Shown: piece by piece, positions 17,475-26,723 of the stretch
How the letters are laid out: every line of letters begins with the position of its first letter
How positions within the stretch are numbered: position 1 is the stretch's first letter
Origin: Paenibacillus kribbensis
Lineage (GTDB): Bacteria; Bacillota; Bacilli; Paenibacillales; Paenibacillaceae
Assembly (NCBI RefSeq): GCF_002240415.1
Contig: NZ_CP020028.1
Location: 1,389,501-1,453,500 of the forward strand
Direction of reading: 5' to 3'
DNA length: 64,000 bases
Notes under the pieces: generated by a model
Seen by the model: the letters and a program-made list of their open reading frames with translations, nothing else
What the model was told of the DNA's origin: nothing
Database searches by the model: none
Position numbers and translations under genes: made by a program

Positions 17475-17850
17475 TAATGAAAAATGATTTGATGACGGGA
17501 CCAAGTACTCCGAACCCACAAGCGCAGAGAGGAATTTCCAGGCTGTAAAAATTCCCTTGATGAGCGGACGAATGACCTCCCCGAGAACAGGCGGCGAACA
17601 ATTGAGGAGCACCTGCCGAGAGCGCACGGGTAACTGTGCCAAACAGCGGACCATCCTGCATAATAGCCGTACTGCGCGTTGCGGGCGTTATACGTATGAG
17701 CGGAGTCAGTGTAAGGCTGACGGGCACTGAGCGTTTTTTACGCGCTGGCTGTCCGGGAAACTCCGGAATGTGGGTGGTACCACGGGTGATTTGTAAACGA
17801 CAATCCCTCGTCCCTGTTAATTTTAACAGGGCGAGGGATTTTTTTGTTTT
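17475..17850 (+). promoter_or_regulatory. T-box riboswitch leader of hisS-aspS
   Basis: The 370-base leader contains the Stem I marks AAGTACTCCGAAC (from about 17503) and GCAGAGAG (about 17524). It has the T-box core TGGGTGGTACCACG (17771-17784), and then a strong terminator at 17803-17846 (ATCCCTCGTCCCTG paired with CAGGGCGAGGGAT plus seven Ts). T-box leaders sense uncharged tRNA and antiterminate the synthetase genes. A CAC triplet, the histidine codon, follows GAACC in the specifier area and is a plausible specifier, but I have not folded the RNA. The leader holds no credible coding sequence. Confidence 0.88.
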
Positions 17851-17872
17851 TATTAAGAGGGGGGATACGTTA

Positions 17873-19117
17873 ATGGCCTTTCAGAAGCCGACAGGAACGC
17901 AGGATTTGCTGCCGGGCAATGTAGAAAGATGGCAGGTTGTCGAGGAAAAAGCCCGTGAAATCAGCCGCCGCTTTAATTACCGCGAAATCCGTACACCGAT
18001 GTTCGAACAAACAAATTTGTTCGTTCGGGGTGTGGGTGAAACGACGGACGTGGTGGAAAAGGAAATGTACACTTTTGAGGATAAAGGCAAACGCAGCATG
18101 ACACTGCGTCCGGAGGGGACAGCAGGGGTTGTCCGCTCTTATGTGGAGAATAAGTTGTACGGTGAGCCGGATGTGACCAAGCTGTATTATATTGGACCTA
18201 TGTTCCGATATGAACGTCCACAGGCTGGACGTCAGCGTCAGTTTCACCAATTTGGCATTGAAGCATTTGGGGCGGTTGATCCGGCGCTGGATGCAGAGGT
18301 TATCGCTTTCGGGTACCAGTTCTGCCGTGAGCTGGGTTTGAAAGGGGTAAAGGTGGAGATTAACTCTGTCGGCAATGCAGCCAGCCGTGCGGCCTATCGT
18401 CAACATCTGGTCGACTTCCTGTTGCCTATTAAGGATACGTTGACCAAGGAGAGCCAAGCACGGATTGACCGCAATCCGCTGCGGGTGCTGGATAGCAAAG
18501 ATGATCAGGACAAATTTGGCGGTGCGCCTTCTATTTTGGATAGCCTGGATGAGGAATCCCGCACACACTTTGAGAAAGTAAAGCAAAATCTGGATGCCAT
18601 GGGCGTGGAATATACAGTCAACCCGCGTTTGGTGCGGGGGCTGGATTATTATACGCTGACAGCGTTCGAATTCAAAGCCGAAGGTATTGGTGCCATTGAC
18701 ACGATCGGTGGAGGTGGGCGTTACAACGGATTGGTTGGAGAACTGGGCGGACCGGATCAGCCGGGTATCGGCTTCGGTATCGGCCTGGAGCGCATTCAGC
18801 TGATCCTGGAGCATCAGGGTATCCAACTGAACGAAACCAAGCCGCTGGATGTTTATATGGTGGCATTGGGTGAAGCGGCAGAAACGGAAGTGACCAGACA
18901 GCTGTTTAAGCTGCGTCAAGCCGGATTTTCCGCAGAGCGAGATTATCTGGGCCGTAAAATGAAGGCGCAGATGAAATCAGCAGACCGCTTTAAAGCGAGA
19001 TATACTGCAATTCTGGGTGAGGATGAGCTAGCTCAGGGTGAGATTGCACTGAAAAACATGGAAACTGGCGAGCAGCGTACTGTGAAGCTGGATCAGCTGG
19101 TGGAAGAGCTGGGCTAA
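17873..19117 (+). CDS. hisS: Histidyl-tRNA synthetase
   Basis: A class II aminoacyl-tRNA synthetase of 414 residues, close to the roughly 424 usual for bacteria. The N-terminus MAFQKPTGTQDLLPG is diagnostic for HisRS. Also visible are motif 2 with MFRYERPQAGRQRQFHQ, the histidine-binding loop RGLDYYTLTAFE, and motif 3 GFGIGLERIQL. It ligates histidine to tRNA-His in the cytoplasm. The ATG at 17873 follows AAGAGGGGGG with good spacing; a longer in-frame extension would run back into the T-box leader and is rejected. It sits 86 bases upstream of aspS and is probably co-transcribed with it, as in B. subtilis. Regulation is by the T-box leader. Confidence 0.97.
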   Translation: MAFQKPTGTQDLLPGNVERWQVVEEKAREISRRFNYREIRTPMFEQTNLFVRGVGETTDVVEKEMYTFEDKGKRSMTLRPEGTAGVVRSYVENKLYGEPDVTKLYYIGPMFRYERPQAGRQRQFHQFGIEAFGAVDPALDAEVIAFGYQFCRELGLKGVKVEINSVGNAASRAAYRQHLVDFLLPIKDTLTKESQARIDRNPLRVLDSKDDQDKFGGAPSILDSLDEESRTHFEKVKQNLDAMGVEYTVNPRLVRGLDYYTLTAFEFKAEGIGAIDTIGGGGRYNGLVGELGGPDQPGIGFGIGLERIQLILEHQGIQLNETKPLDVYMVALGEAAETEVTRQLFKLRQAGFSAERDYLGRKMKAQMKSADRFKARYTAILGEDELAQGEIALKNMETGEQRTVKLDQLVEELG

Positions 19118-19203
19118 TGAACATGATGTAGCATCAGTCGGGGGGCAGCTTCCTTCGATGGATTCACATAGCATGAACCACTAAAACATAAACAGGAGTG
19201 TGT

Positions 19204-20985
19204 ATGATGAAAAGGAGTCATCAATGCGGCGCATTAACCGATGCGCATATCGGAGAAACAGTTACATTGAACGGTTGGGTACAGACCCGTCGTGACTTGG
19301 GGGGCGTACTTTTTATCGATCTGCGTGACCGCAGCGGAATTGTACAAATTGTGTTTAACCCGGCATATTCCGGTGACGCACTGCAAATTGCGGACCGTGT
19401 TCGTAGTGAATATGTGCTTGAGGTTACCGGTACTGTTGTCAAGCGGGATGCAGAAACGATTAACCCGAACCTGCCTACAGGTGAGATTGAAGTGCGCGTC
19501 ACTGAAATCGAAGTATTGAATGCATCCAAAACACCTCCATTCTTCATTGAAGATGGCGTAGAAGTAGACGAGTCGCTTCGTTTGAAATACCGTTATCTGG
19601 ACCTGCGTCGTCCTGAGATGCATCAGACCTTGAAGCTGCGTTCCAAAGCGGCTAAGGTGTTCCGTGACTTCCTGGACGGTGAAGAGTTCATCGAGGTGGA
19701 AACACCGATCTTGACGAAAAGCTCGCCGGAGGGCGCGCGTGACTATTTGGTACCTAGCCGGGTGCATGAAGGCGAGTTTTTCGCCTTGCCGCAATCGCCA
19801 CAACTGTATAAGCAATTGCTGATGGTTGGCGGCCTGGAGCGTTACTACCAAATTGCTCGTTGTTTCCGTGATGAAGACTTGCGTGCTGACCGCCAGCCTG
19901 AATTTACGCAGGTCGACATTGAAACCTCCTTTATGCAACAGGATGACCTGCTGCCGATGATGGAGCGTCTTATGGTCAAACTGTTCAAGGAAACAATCGG
20001 TGTAGAACTGGAAACACCGTTCCAACGGATTACACATGCAGAGGCAATGGACAAGTACGGCTCTGACAAGCCAGACCTGCGTTTTGGTCTTGAACTGATT
20101 AAAGTAAGTGATATCGTGGCAACCAGTGGGGTCAAAGTGTTCGCTTCCGTCATTGAAAAGGGTGGCGAGGTCAAGGTCCTCAATGCCAAAGGATGCGGCA
20201 CATGGAGCCGTAAGGACATTGATGATCTGGGTCCTTACGCTGCACGCTATGGAGCTAAGGGCTTGGCCTGGATTCAAGTGAAGGAAGGCGAATTCAAGGG
20301 GCCTATCGTTAAATTCTTTACACCGGAAGAAATCGAAGCACTGAAGGAGCGCACGGGAGCTGAAGAAGGCGACCTGTTGCTCTTCTCTGCGGATAACAAA
20401 AAAGTCGTTGCAGATGTATTGGGTGCGCTTCGTCTGAAAATTGGCCGTCATCTGGGACTGATCGACGACAACACATTCAAATTTGCATGGGTCGTGGACT
20501 TCCCGCTTCTTGGCTATGACGAAGAACAAAAACGTTATGTGGCGGAACACCATCCGTTTACTCGTCCGAAGGACGAAGACCTTGCCCTCCTGGACACAGA
20601 TCCAGGTCAGGTTCGTGCTCAGGCTTATGATATCGTACTGAACGGCTACGAAGTGGGCGGCGGCTCGATGCGGATTTACAAGCGTGAAGTTCAGGAGAAA
20701 ATGTTCAAAGCACTCAATCTGCCGCCGGAAGAAGTGAAGGATAAATTCGGGTACCTGCTGGATGCGTTCGAATATGGTACACCTCCACATGGTGGCATTG
20801 CCTTCGGTTTTGACCGACTTGTGATGCTGCTTGCAGGTCGTACGAACCTGCGTGAAACCATCGCATTCCCGAAAACAGCCAGTGCGACAGACCTGCTGAT
20901 GGATGCACCATCCGAAGTGGATCATGCCCAATTGGAGCAGCTTCATATTCGTCTTGCTCCGAAGCCTGTTGCGCCTAAAGCCTAA
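19204..20985 (+). CDS. aspS: Aspartyl-tRNA synthetase
   Basis: A class II synthetase of 593 residues (B. subtilis AspS has 592). The N-terminal OB-fold anticodon domain is seen in [20 protein letters not shown]. The catalytic core follows with [21 protein letters not shown] and the motif 2 region [17 protein letters not shown]. The inserted GAD domain lies around residues 290-420, and motif 3 [14 protein letters not shown] is at the C-terminus. It charges tRNA-Asp. The ATG at 19204 is five bases after AGGAG; a GTG six bases earlier overlaps the Shine-Dalgarno sequence and an ATG at 19207 is also possible. No promoter is obvious in the 86-base gap after hisS, so co-expression from the hisS T-box is likely. 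Confidence 0.97.
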   Translation: MMKRSHQCGALTDAHIGETVTLNGWVQTRRDLGGVLFIDLRDRSGIVQIVFNPAYSGDALQIADRVRSEYVLEVTGTVVKRDAETINPNLPTGEIEVRVTEIEVLNASKTPPFFIEDGVEVDESLRLKYRYLDLRRPEMHQTLKLRSKAAKVFRDFLDGEEFIEVETPILTKSSPEGARDYLVPSRVHEGEFFALPQSPQLYKQLLMVGGLERYYQIARCFRDEDLRADRQPEFTQVDIETSFMQQDDLLPMMERLMVKLFKETIGVELETPFQRITHAEAMDKYGSDKPDLRFGLELIKVSDIVATSGVKVFASVIEKGGEVKVLNAKGCGTWSRKDIDDLGPYAARYGAKGLAWIQVKEGEFKGPIVKFFTPEEIEALKERTGAEEGDLLLFSADNKKVVADVLGALRLKIGRHLGLIDDNTFKFAWVVDFPLLGYDEEQKRYVAEHHPFTRPKDEDLALLDTDPGQVRAQAYDIVLNGYEVGGGSMRIYKREVQEKMFKALNLPPEEVKDKFGYLLDAFEYGTPPHGGIAFGFDRLVMLLAGRTNLRETIAFPKTASATDLLMDAPSEVDHAQLEQLHIRLAPKPVAPKA

Positions 20986-21042
20986 GACCAACGTTGGGCT
21001 TAACAAGTGCCATTCATTGACTTGTGAATAGCTTATAAAATG

Positions 21043-21082
21043 CCATGAACCCGTTACCCTTTTTTGGATAATGGGTTCGTGG
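21043..21082 (+). terminator. Hairpin between aspS and tcdA
   Basis: CCATGAACCCGTTA pairs with TAATGGGTTCGTGG through two G-U pairs, with a short loop. No clear T-run follows, so it may be a weak terminator or an RNA-stabilising stem. Confidence 0.5.
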
Positions 21083-21137
21083 TTTGTATGCTAGTGTTTA
21101 AGCCTAAAGTTAGAATCAGTAAGGGAGGATATACCAC

Positions 21138-21887
21138 ATGCTGCATCAATTTTCACGAACGGAGCTGGCAATTGGCTCTGAGGGTCTGGAAGCTATGAAG
21201 AATAGTACGGTAGCCGTGCTGGGTATTGGCGGTGTCGGTTCGATTGCAGTCGAAGCACTGGCCCGGACGGGTATTGGACGTATTATTTTGATTGATAAAG
21301 ATGTCGTAGACATCACCAACATTAACCGTCAGATTCACGCACTGACAACAACGGTAGGTCAAAAAAAGGCTGATCTGATGGTAGAGCGTGTGAAGCTGAT
21401 TAACCCTGAATGTGAAGCTATTGCATTGAATATGTTTTACACCGAAGAAACTTATGAAGAGTTGTTTAAATACGATCTGGATTATGTGCTGGATGCCTCG
21501 GATACCATTATTTACAAAATTCATTTGATCAAGGAATGTCTAAAACGCGGGATTCCGATGATCTCCAGCATGGGTGCTGCCAACAAAATGGACCCAAGCC
21601 GTTTTAAGGTGGTGGATATTTCCCAGACGAGAATGGACCCGATTGCCCGTGTCATTCGGACCAAGCTGCGTAAGGAAGGCATTACCAAAGGCGTCAAGGT
21701 CGTCTTCTCCGATGAGGAGCCAATGAAGCCGCGTGAGGACATTACGAAAAAAATCGTACCTGCGAACGCACCGGAAATCCGGAAAGCAAAGCAGCCGCCT
21801 GCGAGCAATGCTTTTGTGCCTCCGGTAGCAGGCTTGATCATGGTCGGTGCAGCCGTCAAGGATTTGCTGGAGCGTGCTGGCGTGTAG
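21138..21887 (+). CDS. tcdA: tRNA threonylcarbamoyladenosine dehydratase (YrvM/TcdA/CsdL family)
   Basis: A 249-residue E1/ThiF-like protein. The nucleotide-binding motif LGIGGVGS is at residues 28-35, followed by the acidic strand IILIDKDVVDITNINRQ, which is typical of the TcdA branch. TcdA uses ATP to cyclise N6-threonylcarbamoyladenosine at position 37 of tRNAs. Aligned against the family, FKVVDISQTRMDPIARVIR and the C-terminal FVPPVAGLIMVGA are expected segments. AGGGAGG precedes the ATG. It follows aspS exactly as yrvM does in B. subtilis, which supports the call; ThiF/MoeB activity is less likely in the absence of a neighbouring ThiS/MoaD. Confidence 0.9.
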   Translation: MLHQFSRTELAIGSEGLEAMKNSTVAVLGIGGVGSIAVEALARTGIGRIILIDKDVVDITNINRQIHALTTTVGQKKADLMVERVKLINPECEAIALNMFYTEETYEELFKYDLDYVLDASDTIIYKIHLIKECLKRGIPMISSMGAANKMDPSRFKVVDISQTRMDPIARVIRTKLRKEGITKGVKVVFSDEEPMKPREDITKKIVPANAPEIRKAKQPPASNAFVPPVAGLIMVGAAVKDLLERAGV

Positions 21888-22062
21888 TCTCAAAGATAGC
21901 ATGGCTGTATATTTGCAGATTCTGTAGCTGTATGGATTTACTTTAAAGACCTGTAGTTCTGTGCGTCACATTCACCTGTGTCACAGTTAACTGCAGCTCT
22001 TTTTGTTTGGAATAACGCAGTTTGCTGCAACCAGATTGGACAACGTGCTGGAGGGTATTGCT

Positions 22063-23361
22063 ATGAAGGATGGACTATGGTCCAGAAGTCTCGGTTTCAA
22101 ACCCGAGCATCATTGGAAAAAGGAATTGGCCGCTGGCGCCATTTCTTATTTTTCCGTTGTATATATTGTGATGGTCAATGCGACTATTTTGGCAGATGCT
22201 GGGATTCCCCTGCAAGGAGCGATGCTCGGAACACTGCTCACGTCCATGATCGGCTGTCTGCTGATGGCTTTTGGTGGCAAATCCCCCATGGTCGTTGTGC
22301 CAGGGATGGGAATCAATGCTTTTTTTACTTATACGCTCGTACATTCGATGAAGCTGAGCTGGCAGGAAGCGTTGATGGTAGTAAGCATCACCGGAGTGTT
22401 ATTCGCCATTGTAGCATTTACATCTTTGTACAAGCTGATTAGCCAGGCAATTCCTTATAATTTGCAGCATGGAATTACGGTAGGCATCGGCTTGTTTTTA
22501 ACCTTTATTGGATTACAAAAAAGCGGTATCGTGATTGCTCATCAAACGACCTTTGTGGCCATCGGTCATTTTAATGACCCTAAGGTGATCACGGCTTGTG
22601 CAACGTTGCTGCTGGCTATTGTGTTGTTTGTCCGTAACGTTCAGGGTGGGCTCTTGATCAGCATTCTGGCAGGAACCGGACTTGCTTACGTACTGGGAGC
22701 TGTTGAGCCGACAAGTACAGTGCGAACCTCTGAAACCGTGCAGCAATACGGGCAATTGTTTGGAGCACTGTCCTTTTCGGGTATCGCTTCGGTAGCCTTC
22801 TGGATCGCTGTTTTTCTCCTGCTGTTGATTGTACTGTTTGAAAATATTGGTATGATTACTGCACAGACCAACATGATTGGAAGACCGGACACCTTTAAGA
22901 ATAGTTTGCGTGTATTGGCGGTGACCAATATTTTTGCCGGTATTTTAGGCAGCAGTCCGGCGGTAGCTGCGGCGGAATCGACAGCCGGTATTGCAGCAGG
23001 GGGACGTTCGGGAGTGACACCGTTAGTAACTGCTATATTATTCGGGGCTACGTTCTTCTGCATTCCACTGCTGGCTTACATTCCTGATAGTGCCATTGCC
23101 CCTGTATTAATCATTATTGGCGGGCTCATGGTGCAAAATGTGCGTGAGATGGATTTTAGTGATTTTACCGAGGCGTTTCCTGCATTTCTGATTATGGTAA
23201 TGATGCCCTTTACTTACAGCATTGTCGACGGGATGGCCTTTGGTTTTATTGCATACCCGGTAGCCAAGCTGGCAGCAGGACGAGGCAAGGAAGTGCCTGT
23301 CGCATTGTATATCATATCTGTACTGTTCGTGGCTAACTTTGTACTTCATTCTCTGGTGTAG
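22063..23361 (+). CDS. NCS2-type purine permease, AzgA/PbuG-like (guanine/hypoxanthine)
   Basis: A 432-residue, strongly hydrophobic protein with many membrane segments. The N-terminus (GFKPEHHWKKELAAGAISYFSVVYIVMVN) and the repeat VVPGMGINAFFTYT are characteristic of AzgA-like nucleobase permeases. GSSPAVAAAESTAGIAAGGRSG is the conserved central substrate loop. The family imports hypoxanthine, guanine or adenine by proton symport. The ATG at 22063 follows GGAGGG; the frame continues upstream to a TTG at 22003 without a convincing ribosome-binding site. No purine riboswitch is evident upstream. A clear hairpin terminator follows. Exact substrate cannot be assigned from sequence. Confidence 0.87.
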   Translation: MKDGLWSRSLGFKPEHHWKKELAAGAISYFSVVYIVMVNATILADAGIPLQGAMLGTLLTSMIGCLLMAFGGKSPMVVVPGMGINAFFTYTLVHSMKLSWQEALMVVSITGVLFAIVAFTSLYKLISQAIPYNLQHGITVGIGLFLTFIGLQKSGIVIAHQTTFVAIGHFNDPKVITACATLLLAIVLFVRNVQGGLLISILAGTGLAYVLGAVEPTSTVRTSETVQQYGQLFGALSFSGIASVAFWIAVFLLLLIVLFENIGMITAQTNMIGRPDTFKNSLRVLAVTNIFAGILGSSPAVAAAESTAGIAAGGRSGVTPLVTAILFGATFFCIPLLAYIPDSAIAPVLIIIGGLMVQNVREMDFSDFTEAFPAFLIMVMMPFTYSIVDGMAFGFIAYPVAKLAAGRGKEVPVALYIISVLFVANFVLHSLV

Positions 23362-23390
23362 TAAACTCGAAGATAGGCTGTACTGTTCAT

Positions 23391-23419
23391 ACCCGCGCAG
23401 AGCGCGGGTGTTGTTGTTT
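23391..23419 (+). terminator. Intrinsic terminator after the purine permease
   Basis: ACCCGCG-CAGAG-CGCGGGT forms a perfect 7-bp GC-rich stem followed by GTTGTTGTTTG. Confidence 0.7.
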
Positions 23420-23458
23420 GGACAAGAATGGTCAGAATGGAAGCGGGGTTGATGGTTT

Positions 23459-25276
23459 ATGGAAAATGAGCATCATGTACAGCAAGATGAACAACAGAGC
23501 TGGAAGAAGGAAAAAACGGGTAAAAGACCCGATAAGGCTGGCATGAGCCGATTTATCAAATTAATTGCGAGTGCGCATCCGCCCAAGGCTATTCTCACCA
23601 TTGCCATGATTCTGACCCTGGTTCAGACGATTGCCGGTTTAATTGTACCGCTGATGACCAAGGGACTAATCGATGGTTTGACCTTTTCTTCACTGAATCG
23701 TATGGTCATTTTTGGTTTGCTTGGCGCGTTTGTGCTTCAAGCTGTGGCTTCGGCGGTTTCAATTTATATGCTGAACTATGCCGGACACAAAATTGTGGCT
23801 AATCTGCGCAAACGCTTATGGCATAAAATTTTGTCTCTCCCCATCCCGTACTTTGATCGGAATCGGTCAGGAGATACGATGAGTCGTGTCACCAATGATA
23901 CTAGCCTGATTATGAACCTCATTACAGAGTATCTTGTCAACCTGATTTCTAATGTGATTGCAATTATTGGCGGTATTGCGTTGTTATTTTATCTGGATTG
24001 GGTTATGACACTCATTATTATGACTATTGTTCCGCTAACAGCTCTTATTTTGTTTCCCGTAGGACGGAAAATGTACAGCATCTCCAAAAAGCAGCAGGAT
24101 GAGATGGCAGATCTGACCTCAGTACTGACCCAGGTTATCGGTGAAATCAGGCTAGTGAAGGCTTACGGAACAGAAAGCCGAGAAGCAAAGGCCGGAGAGG
24201 ATCGTATCTACCGGATGTTCCGCTTTGGTCTACAGGAATCCCGTATTTTGGCTCTTGTAGGACCCATCTCTACCTTCTTGCTGACCGCAGTGCTGGTCAT
24301 TATTTTGGGTGTAGGTGGTGTACGGGTGGCATCAGGCGTGCTGACAGCCGGGGATTTAGTGGCTTTTATTTTACTGCTGTTTCAAGTGATTACACCTATG
24401 GCACAGTTTACAACCTTGTATTCTCGTTTGCAAAAGGTGGTTGGAGCTACTGAACGGATTCAGACGATTTTAGATCATGAAGAGGAGCCGCTTGAATTGA
24501 AGCAGGAAGCAGCAAAAGAGAGCAGGGATATTGTACTGCGTGATGTTGCTTTTTCCTATACCGAAGGTGAAGAGGTTCTTCATAAGGCGAGTTTGGTCAT
24601 TCCAGCTAACCGCACGACAGCATTCGTAGGTCCGAGTGGAAGTGGCAAATCGACTCTGTTTTCATTGCTGGAGCGCTTTTATGTGCCAGATACCGGGGAA
24701 ATCTGTTATGGAGATGAGCCGATATCATCATATACGCTATCCTCCTGGCGTTCCAAAATCGGTTATGTGTCACAGGAAAGCTCCATGATGACTGGAACAG
24801 TCAGAGATAATATCACGTATGGCTTGGGACGGGAAGCTGATTTGGAAGAGGTAAGACAAGCAGCCAAGATGGCATATGCAGATACGTTTATTATGGATTT
24901 GCCTCAAGGCTATGATACTGAGGTAGGGGAACGGGGGATGAAGCTGTCCGGCGGGCAGCGCCAACGGATTGCCATTGCGCGTGCGCTTCTTCGCAGCCCG
25001 GACATTCTCATGCTGGATGAGGCTACCTCCAGTTTGGACAGCTCATCCGAGCATGAGGTACAGAAGGCGCTGGCGAACCTGATGGAAGGACGAACGACGA
25101 TTGTCATCGCTCACCGTTTGTCAACGGTCGTTCACTCCGATCAGATTATCGTGTTGGACAAGGGCAAGGTGACGGGTGCAGGAACTCATGCCGAGTTAAT
25201 AGAGTCCCATCAGGTATATCGCGAGCTGGCTCAAAAGCAGTTTGTGGAGATGGGGGAGGGGAGTATGGAGCATTAG
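23459..25276 (+). CDS. ABC transporter half-exporter, BmrA/MsbA type
   Basis: A 605-residue fused transporter with a six-helix type IV transmembrane domain (about 30-330) and an ATPase domain (about 355-590). Walker A is GPSGSGKS (about 390), the signature is LSGGQRQ (about 497), Walker B is ILMLDEATSSLD, and the switch His is in IVIAHRLSTV. It most resembles homodimeric multidrug exporters such as BmrA; lipid or peptide export cannot be excluded. The ATG at 23459 is downstream of a weak GCGGGG. It stands alone between a terminator and a structured intergenic region, so partner-independent homodimer action is inferred. Confidence 0.9.
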   Translation: MENEHHVQQDEQQSWKKEKTGKRPDKAGMSRFIKLIASAHPPKAILTIAMILTLVQTIAGLIVPLMTKGLIDGLTFSSLNRMVIFGLLGAFVLQAVASAVSIYMLNYAGHKIVANLRKRLWHKILSLPIPYFDRNRSGDTMSRVTNDTSLIMNLITEYLVNLISNVIAIIGGIALLFYLDWVMTLIIMTIVPLTALILFPVGRKMYSISKKQQDEMADLTSVLTQVIGEIRLVKAYGTESREAKAGEDRIYRMFRFGLQESRILALVGPISTFLLTAVLVIILGVGGVRVASGVLTAGDLVAFILLLFQVITPMAQFTTLYSRLQKVVGATERIQTILDHEEEPLELKQEAAKESRDIVLRDVAFSYTEGEEVLHKASLVIPANRTTAFVGPSGSGKSTLFSLLERFYVPDTGEICYGDEPISSYTLSSWRSKIGYVSQESSMMTGTVRDNITYGLGREADLEEVRQAAKMAYADTFIMDLPQGYDTEVGERGMKLSGGQRQRIAIARALLRSPDILMLDEATSSLDSSSEHEVQKALANLMEGRTTIVIAHRLSTVVHSDQIIVLDKGKVTGAGTHAELIESHQVYRELAQKQFVEMGEGSMEH

Positions 25277-25280
25277 AGAC

Positions 25281-25410
25281 CGCTTTGCGTGTGATTTGAT
25301 CCTCCGATCGCTGTTGCCGCTGAATTCCTCTGATTGTAATGAGAACAAGGGGGGGGAATTCAGCGGCAAAGGCGAACGCTCCGCTTCTCCGGATTCAAAT
25401 CACCCGCTTC
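25281..25410. repeat. Large imperfect palindrome (about 130 bases)
   Basis: The inner arms TTGCCGCTGAATTCC (25314-25328) and GGAATTCAGCGGCAA (25355-25369) are perfect complements. Outer arms GCGTGTGATTTGATCC and GGATTCAAATCACCCGC pair almost fully, with unpaired GC-rich spacers between. The structure sits right after the ABC transporter gene and could act as a terminator-like hairpin or be a dispersed palindromic element. Confidence 0.7.
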
Positions 25411-25453
25411 GCTGATGCCGCAAAGGTCCATACTTTGATGGAAGGGCAGGGAA

Positions 25454-25492
25454 GGTCAAGGACAAAGTTCAAGGACAGAGTTCAAGGACATA
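25454..25492. repeat. Three tandem 13-base repeats
   Basis: Three adjoining units match GKTCAAGGACAWA (GGTCAAGGACAAA, GTTCAAGGACAGA, GTTCAAGGACATA); a fourth, degraded unit (GAGCAGGGACAAAG) follows. They are noncoding, in the 480-base gap before the response regulator gene. Confidence 0.65.
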
Positions 25493-25593
25493 AGAGCAGG
25501 GACAAAGAAATAATGTGAATGAAGCTATGTAGAGTGAGCTTTGGGTTTTTAGAGGATTAGTGTGATCTATCCGAAATTGATTTTTCCAAAATC

Positions 25594-25622
25594 TTGACGA
25601 AAAGGTTTTATAAAGATATTCA
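25594..25622 (+). promoter_or_regulatory. Predicted promoter of the citrate response regulator
   Basis: TTGACG (25594-25599), 17 bases, then TATTCA (25617-25622). The -35 is good and the -10 weaker. It lies 130 bases before the response regulator start. Confidence 0.45.
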
Positions 25623-25753
25623 ACAAGGAATCAGGGAGTTTTTTGAAACTGTATGACATACAACATATAGAGTTGGCTAAAATGATGCTAAACTAAAATA
25701 TGACATTTTCGCAAGCACGCTGTATCGAGGGATAGAAAGGAATGGGGTCAAGA

Positions 25754-26452
25754 ATGAGCAAACCGAGAGTATTGGTCGTTGATGATGAAAACGCTATCAG
25801 AAAATTGATTAAAACGGTTCTTGAAGCCGATGGAATGGTTGTGTTACAGGCTGAAAACGGCATGGAAGCCATGCGGATGATTAGCGAGGAGCCATTCGAT
25901 CTCGTCCTCCTGGACATTATGATGGAAAATGTTGATGGCTATGATGTGCTTGGTCAAACACGTAATATGGGCATCCATACGCCAATCATTTTTCTGAGCG
26001 GGAAAAAAGAAGACACAGATCAGATCATTGGACTTGGACTTGGGGCAGATGCCTATGTTACCAAGCCATTTAGTCCTCCTGTGCTTTGTGCTCAGGTAAA
26101 GAACCAGATTAAAAGATATCGCCAGCTTCAGGAATCAACACAACAAGCCTCACGTATTGCGTTGGGACCATTTCTATTCAATCATCATACCTATACGTTT
26201 CAAAAAAATAATCAGGAAATCGCGCTGTCATCAAAAGAATTACAACTCATGAAATTTTTTATGGAGCACCCCAATCAGGTCTTCTCGAAAGAACAGCTAT
26301 ATCAAAACATCTGGAAAGATACGGTTGTCGATAATAATACGATTATGGTCTATATCAGACACCTGCGGACCAAAATTGAGGAAAATCCCACAAATCCGAA
26401 ATATATCAAAACCGTCTGGGGAATCGGGTATCGTTTTTCCGTTGAAAGATAG
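25754..26452 (+). CDS. OmpR/PhoB-family response regulator, probable citrate-utilisation regulator
   Basis: A 232-residue protein. The receiver domain (1-120) has the acidic pair VDDE, the phosphoacceptor Asp in LLDIMMENVDGYD, the Thr/Ser in IFLSGKKED, and Lys in YVTKPFSP. The C-terminal winged helix (about 135-230) has ALSSKELQLMKFFMEHPNQ and VDNNTIMVYIRHLRTKIE. It binds DNA on phosphorylation. The ATG at 25754 is preferred; an ATG at 25742 is also in frame but only one base from AAAGGA. It is separated from a hybrid kinase by the citrate transporter gene. Most citrate two-component regulators in Bacillus are CitT-type, so an OmpR-type regulator here is a variant arrangement. The role in citrate control is inferred from context. 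Confidence 0.9.
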   Translation: MSKPRVLVVDDENAIRKLIKTVLEADGMVVLQAENGMEAMRMISEEPFDLVLLDIMMENVDGYDVLGQTRNMGIHTPIIFLSGKKEDTDQIIGLGLGADAYVTKPFSPPVLCAQVKNQIKRYRQLQESTQQASRIALGPFLFNHHTYTFQKNNQEIALSSKELQLMKFFMEHPNQVFSKEQLYQNIWKDTVVDNNTIMVYIRHLRTKIEENPTNPKYIKTVWGIGYRFSVER

Positions 26453-26489
26453 ATTAGCTATACATGATCCAATTACATACGTTCTCTTG

Positions 26490-26523
26490 AAAGCGCGCCG
26501 ATGGACCCGGGGGGCTTTTTTTC
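26490..26523 (+). terminator. Possible terminator after the response regulator
   Basis: AAGCGCGCC and GGGGGGCTT pair with small bulges and are followed by seven Ts. The stem is imperfect, so the call is tentative. Confidence 0.4.
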
Positions 26524-26658
26524 TATGGCTGATTATTTCTCTATCCAACGAACACATTCTCCGCTGCGGTGAATTTGTCGTACTCGTCGAGATTCTTTAG
26601 CCTGCCTCAAACATGTTGAAAACGCTGACATATTTTTGTCACATGGTTCTTAAAAACA

Positions 26659-26700
26659 TTTAAGGATTAGTCAGAATACTTTAAGATTTGCTTTTTACAA
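26659..26700 (+). promoter_or_regulatory. Repeated TTTAAGRTTT boxes upstream of the citrate transporter
   Basis: TTTAAGGATT (26659-26668) and TTTAAGATTT (26680-26689) are direct repeats 21 bases apart, two helical turns, the layout expected of an OmpR-type operator. They lead into TTTTTACAAT, a plausible -10. The second box and its downstream context recur before the sensor kinase gene at 28206, so the same regulator probably acts at both. Confidence 0.5.
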
Positions 26701-26723
26701 TTTAGTTATCTCGAATCATCCAA

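Noticed and set aside
17427..17870. N-terminal extension and small frames over the hisS leader
   Set aside because: The region is a T-box RNA with terminator; the frames cross its stems and have no ribosome-binding sites.
17870..18919. 349-codon open frame antisense to hisS
   Set aside because: Shadow of hisS on the opposite strand, with low-complexity basic composition and no known motif.
19234..21006. 590-codon open frame antisense to aspS
   Set aside because: It mirrors the codon structure of aspS, has no ribosome-binding site or recognisable domain, and aspS is certain.
22003..22062. TTG start giving 20 extra residues on the purine permease
   Set aside because: The extension lacks a ribosome-binding site, whereas ATG 22063 has GGAGGG and gives the family N-terminus.
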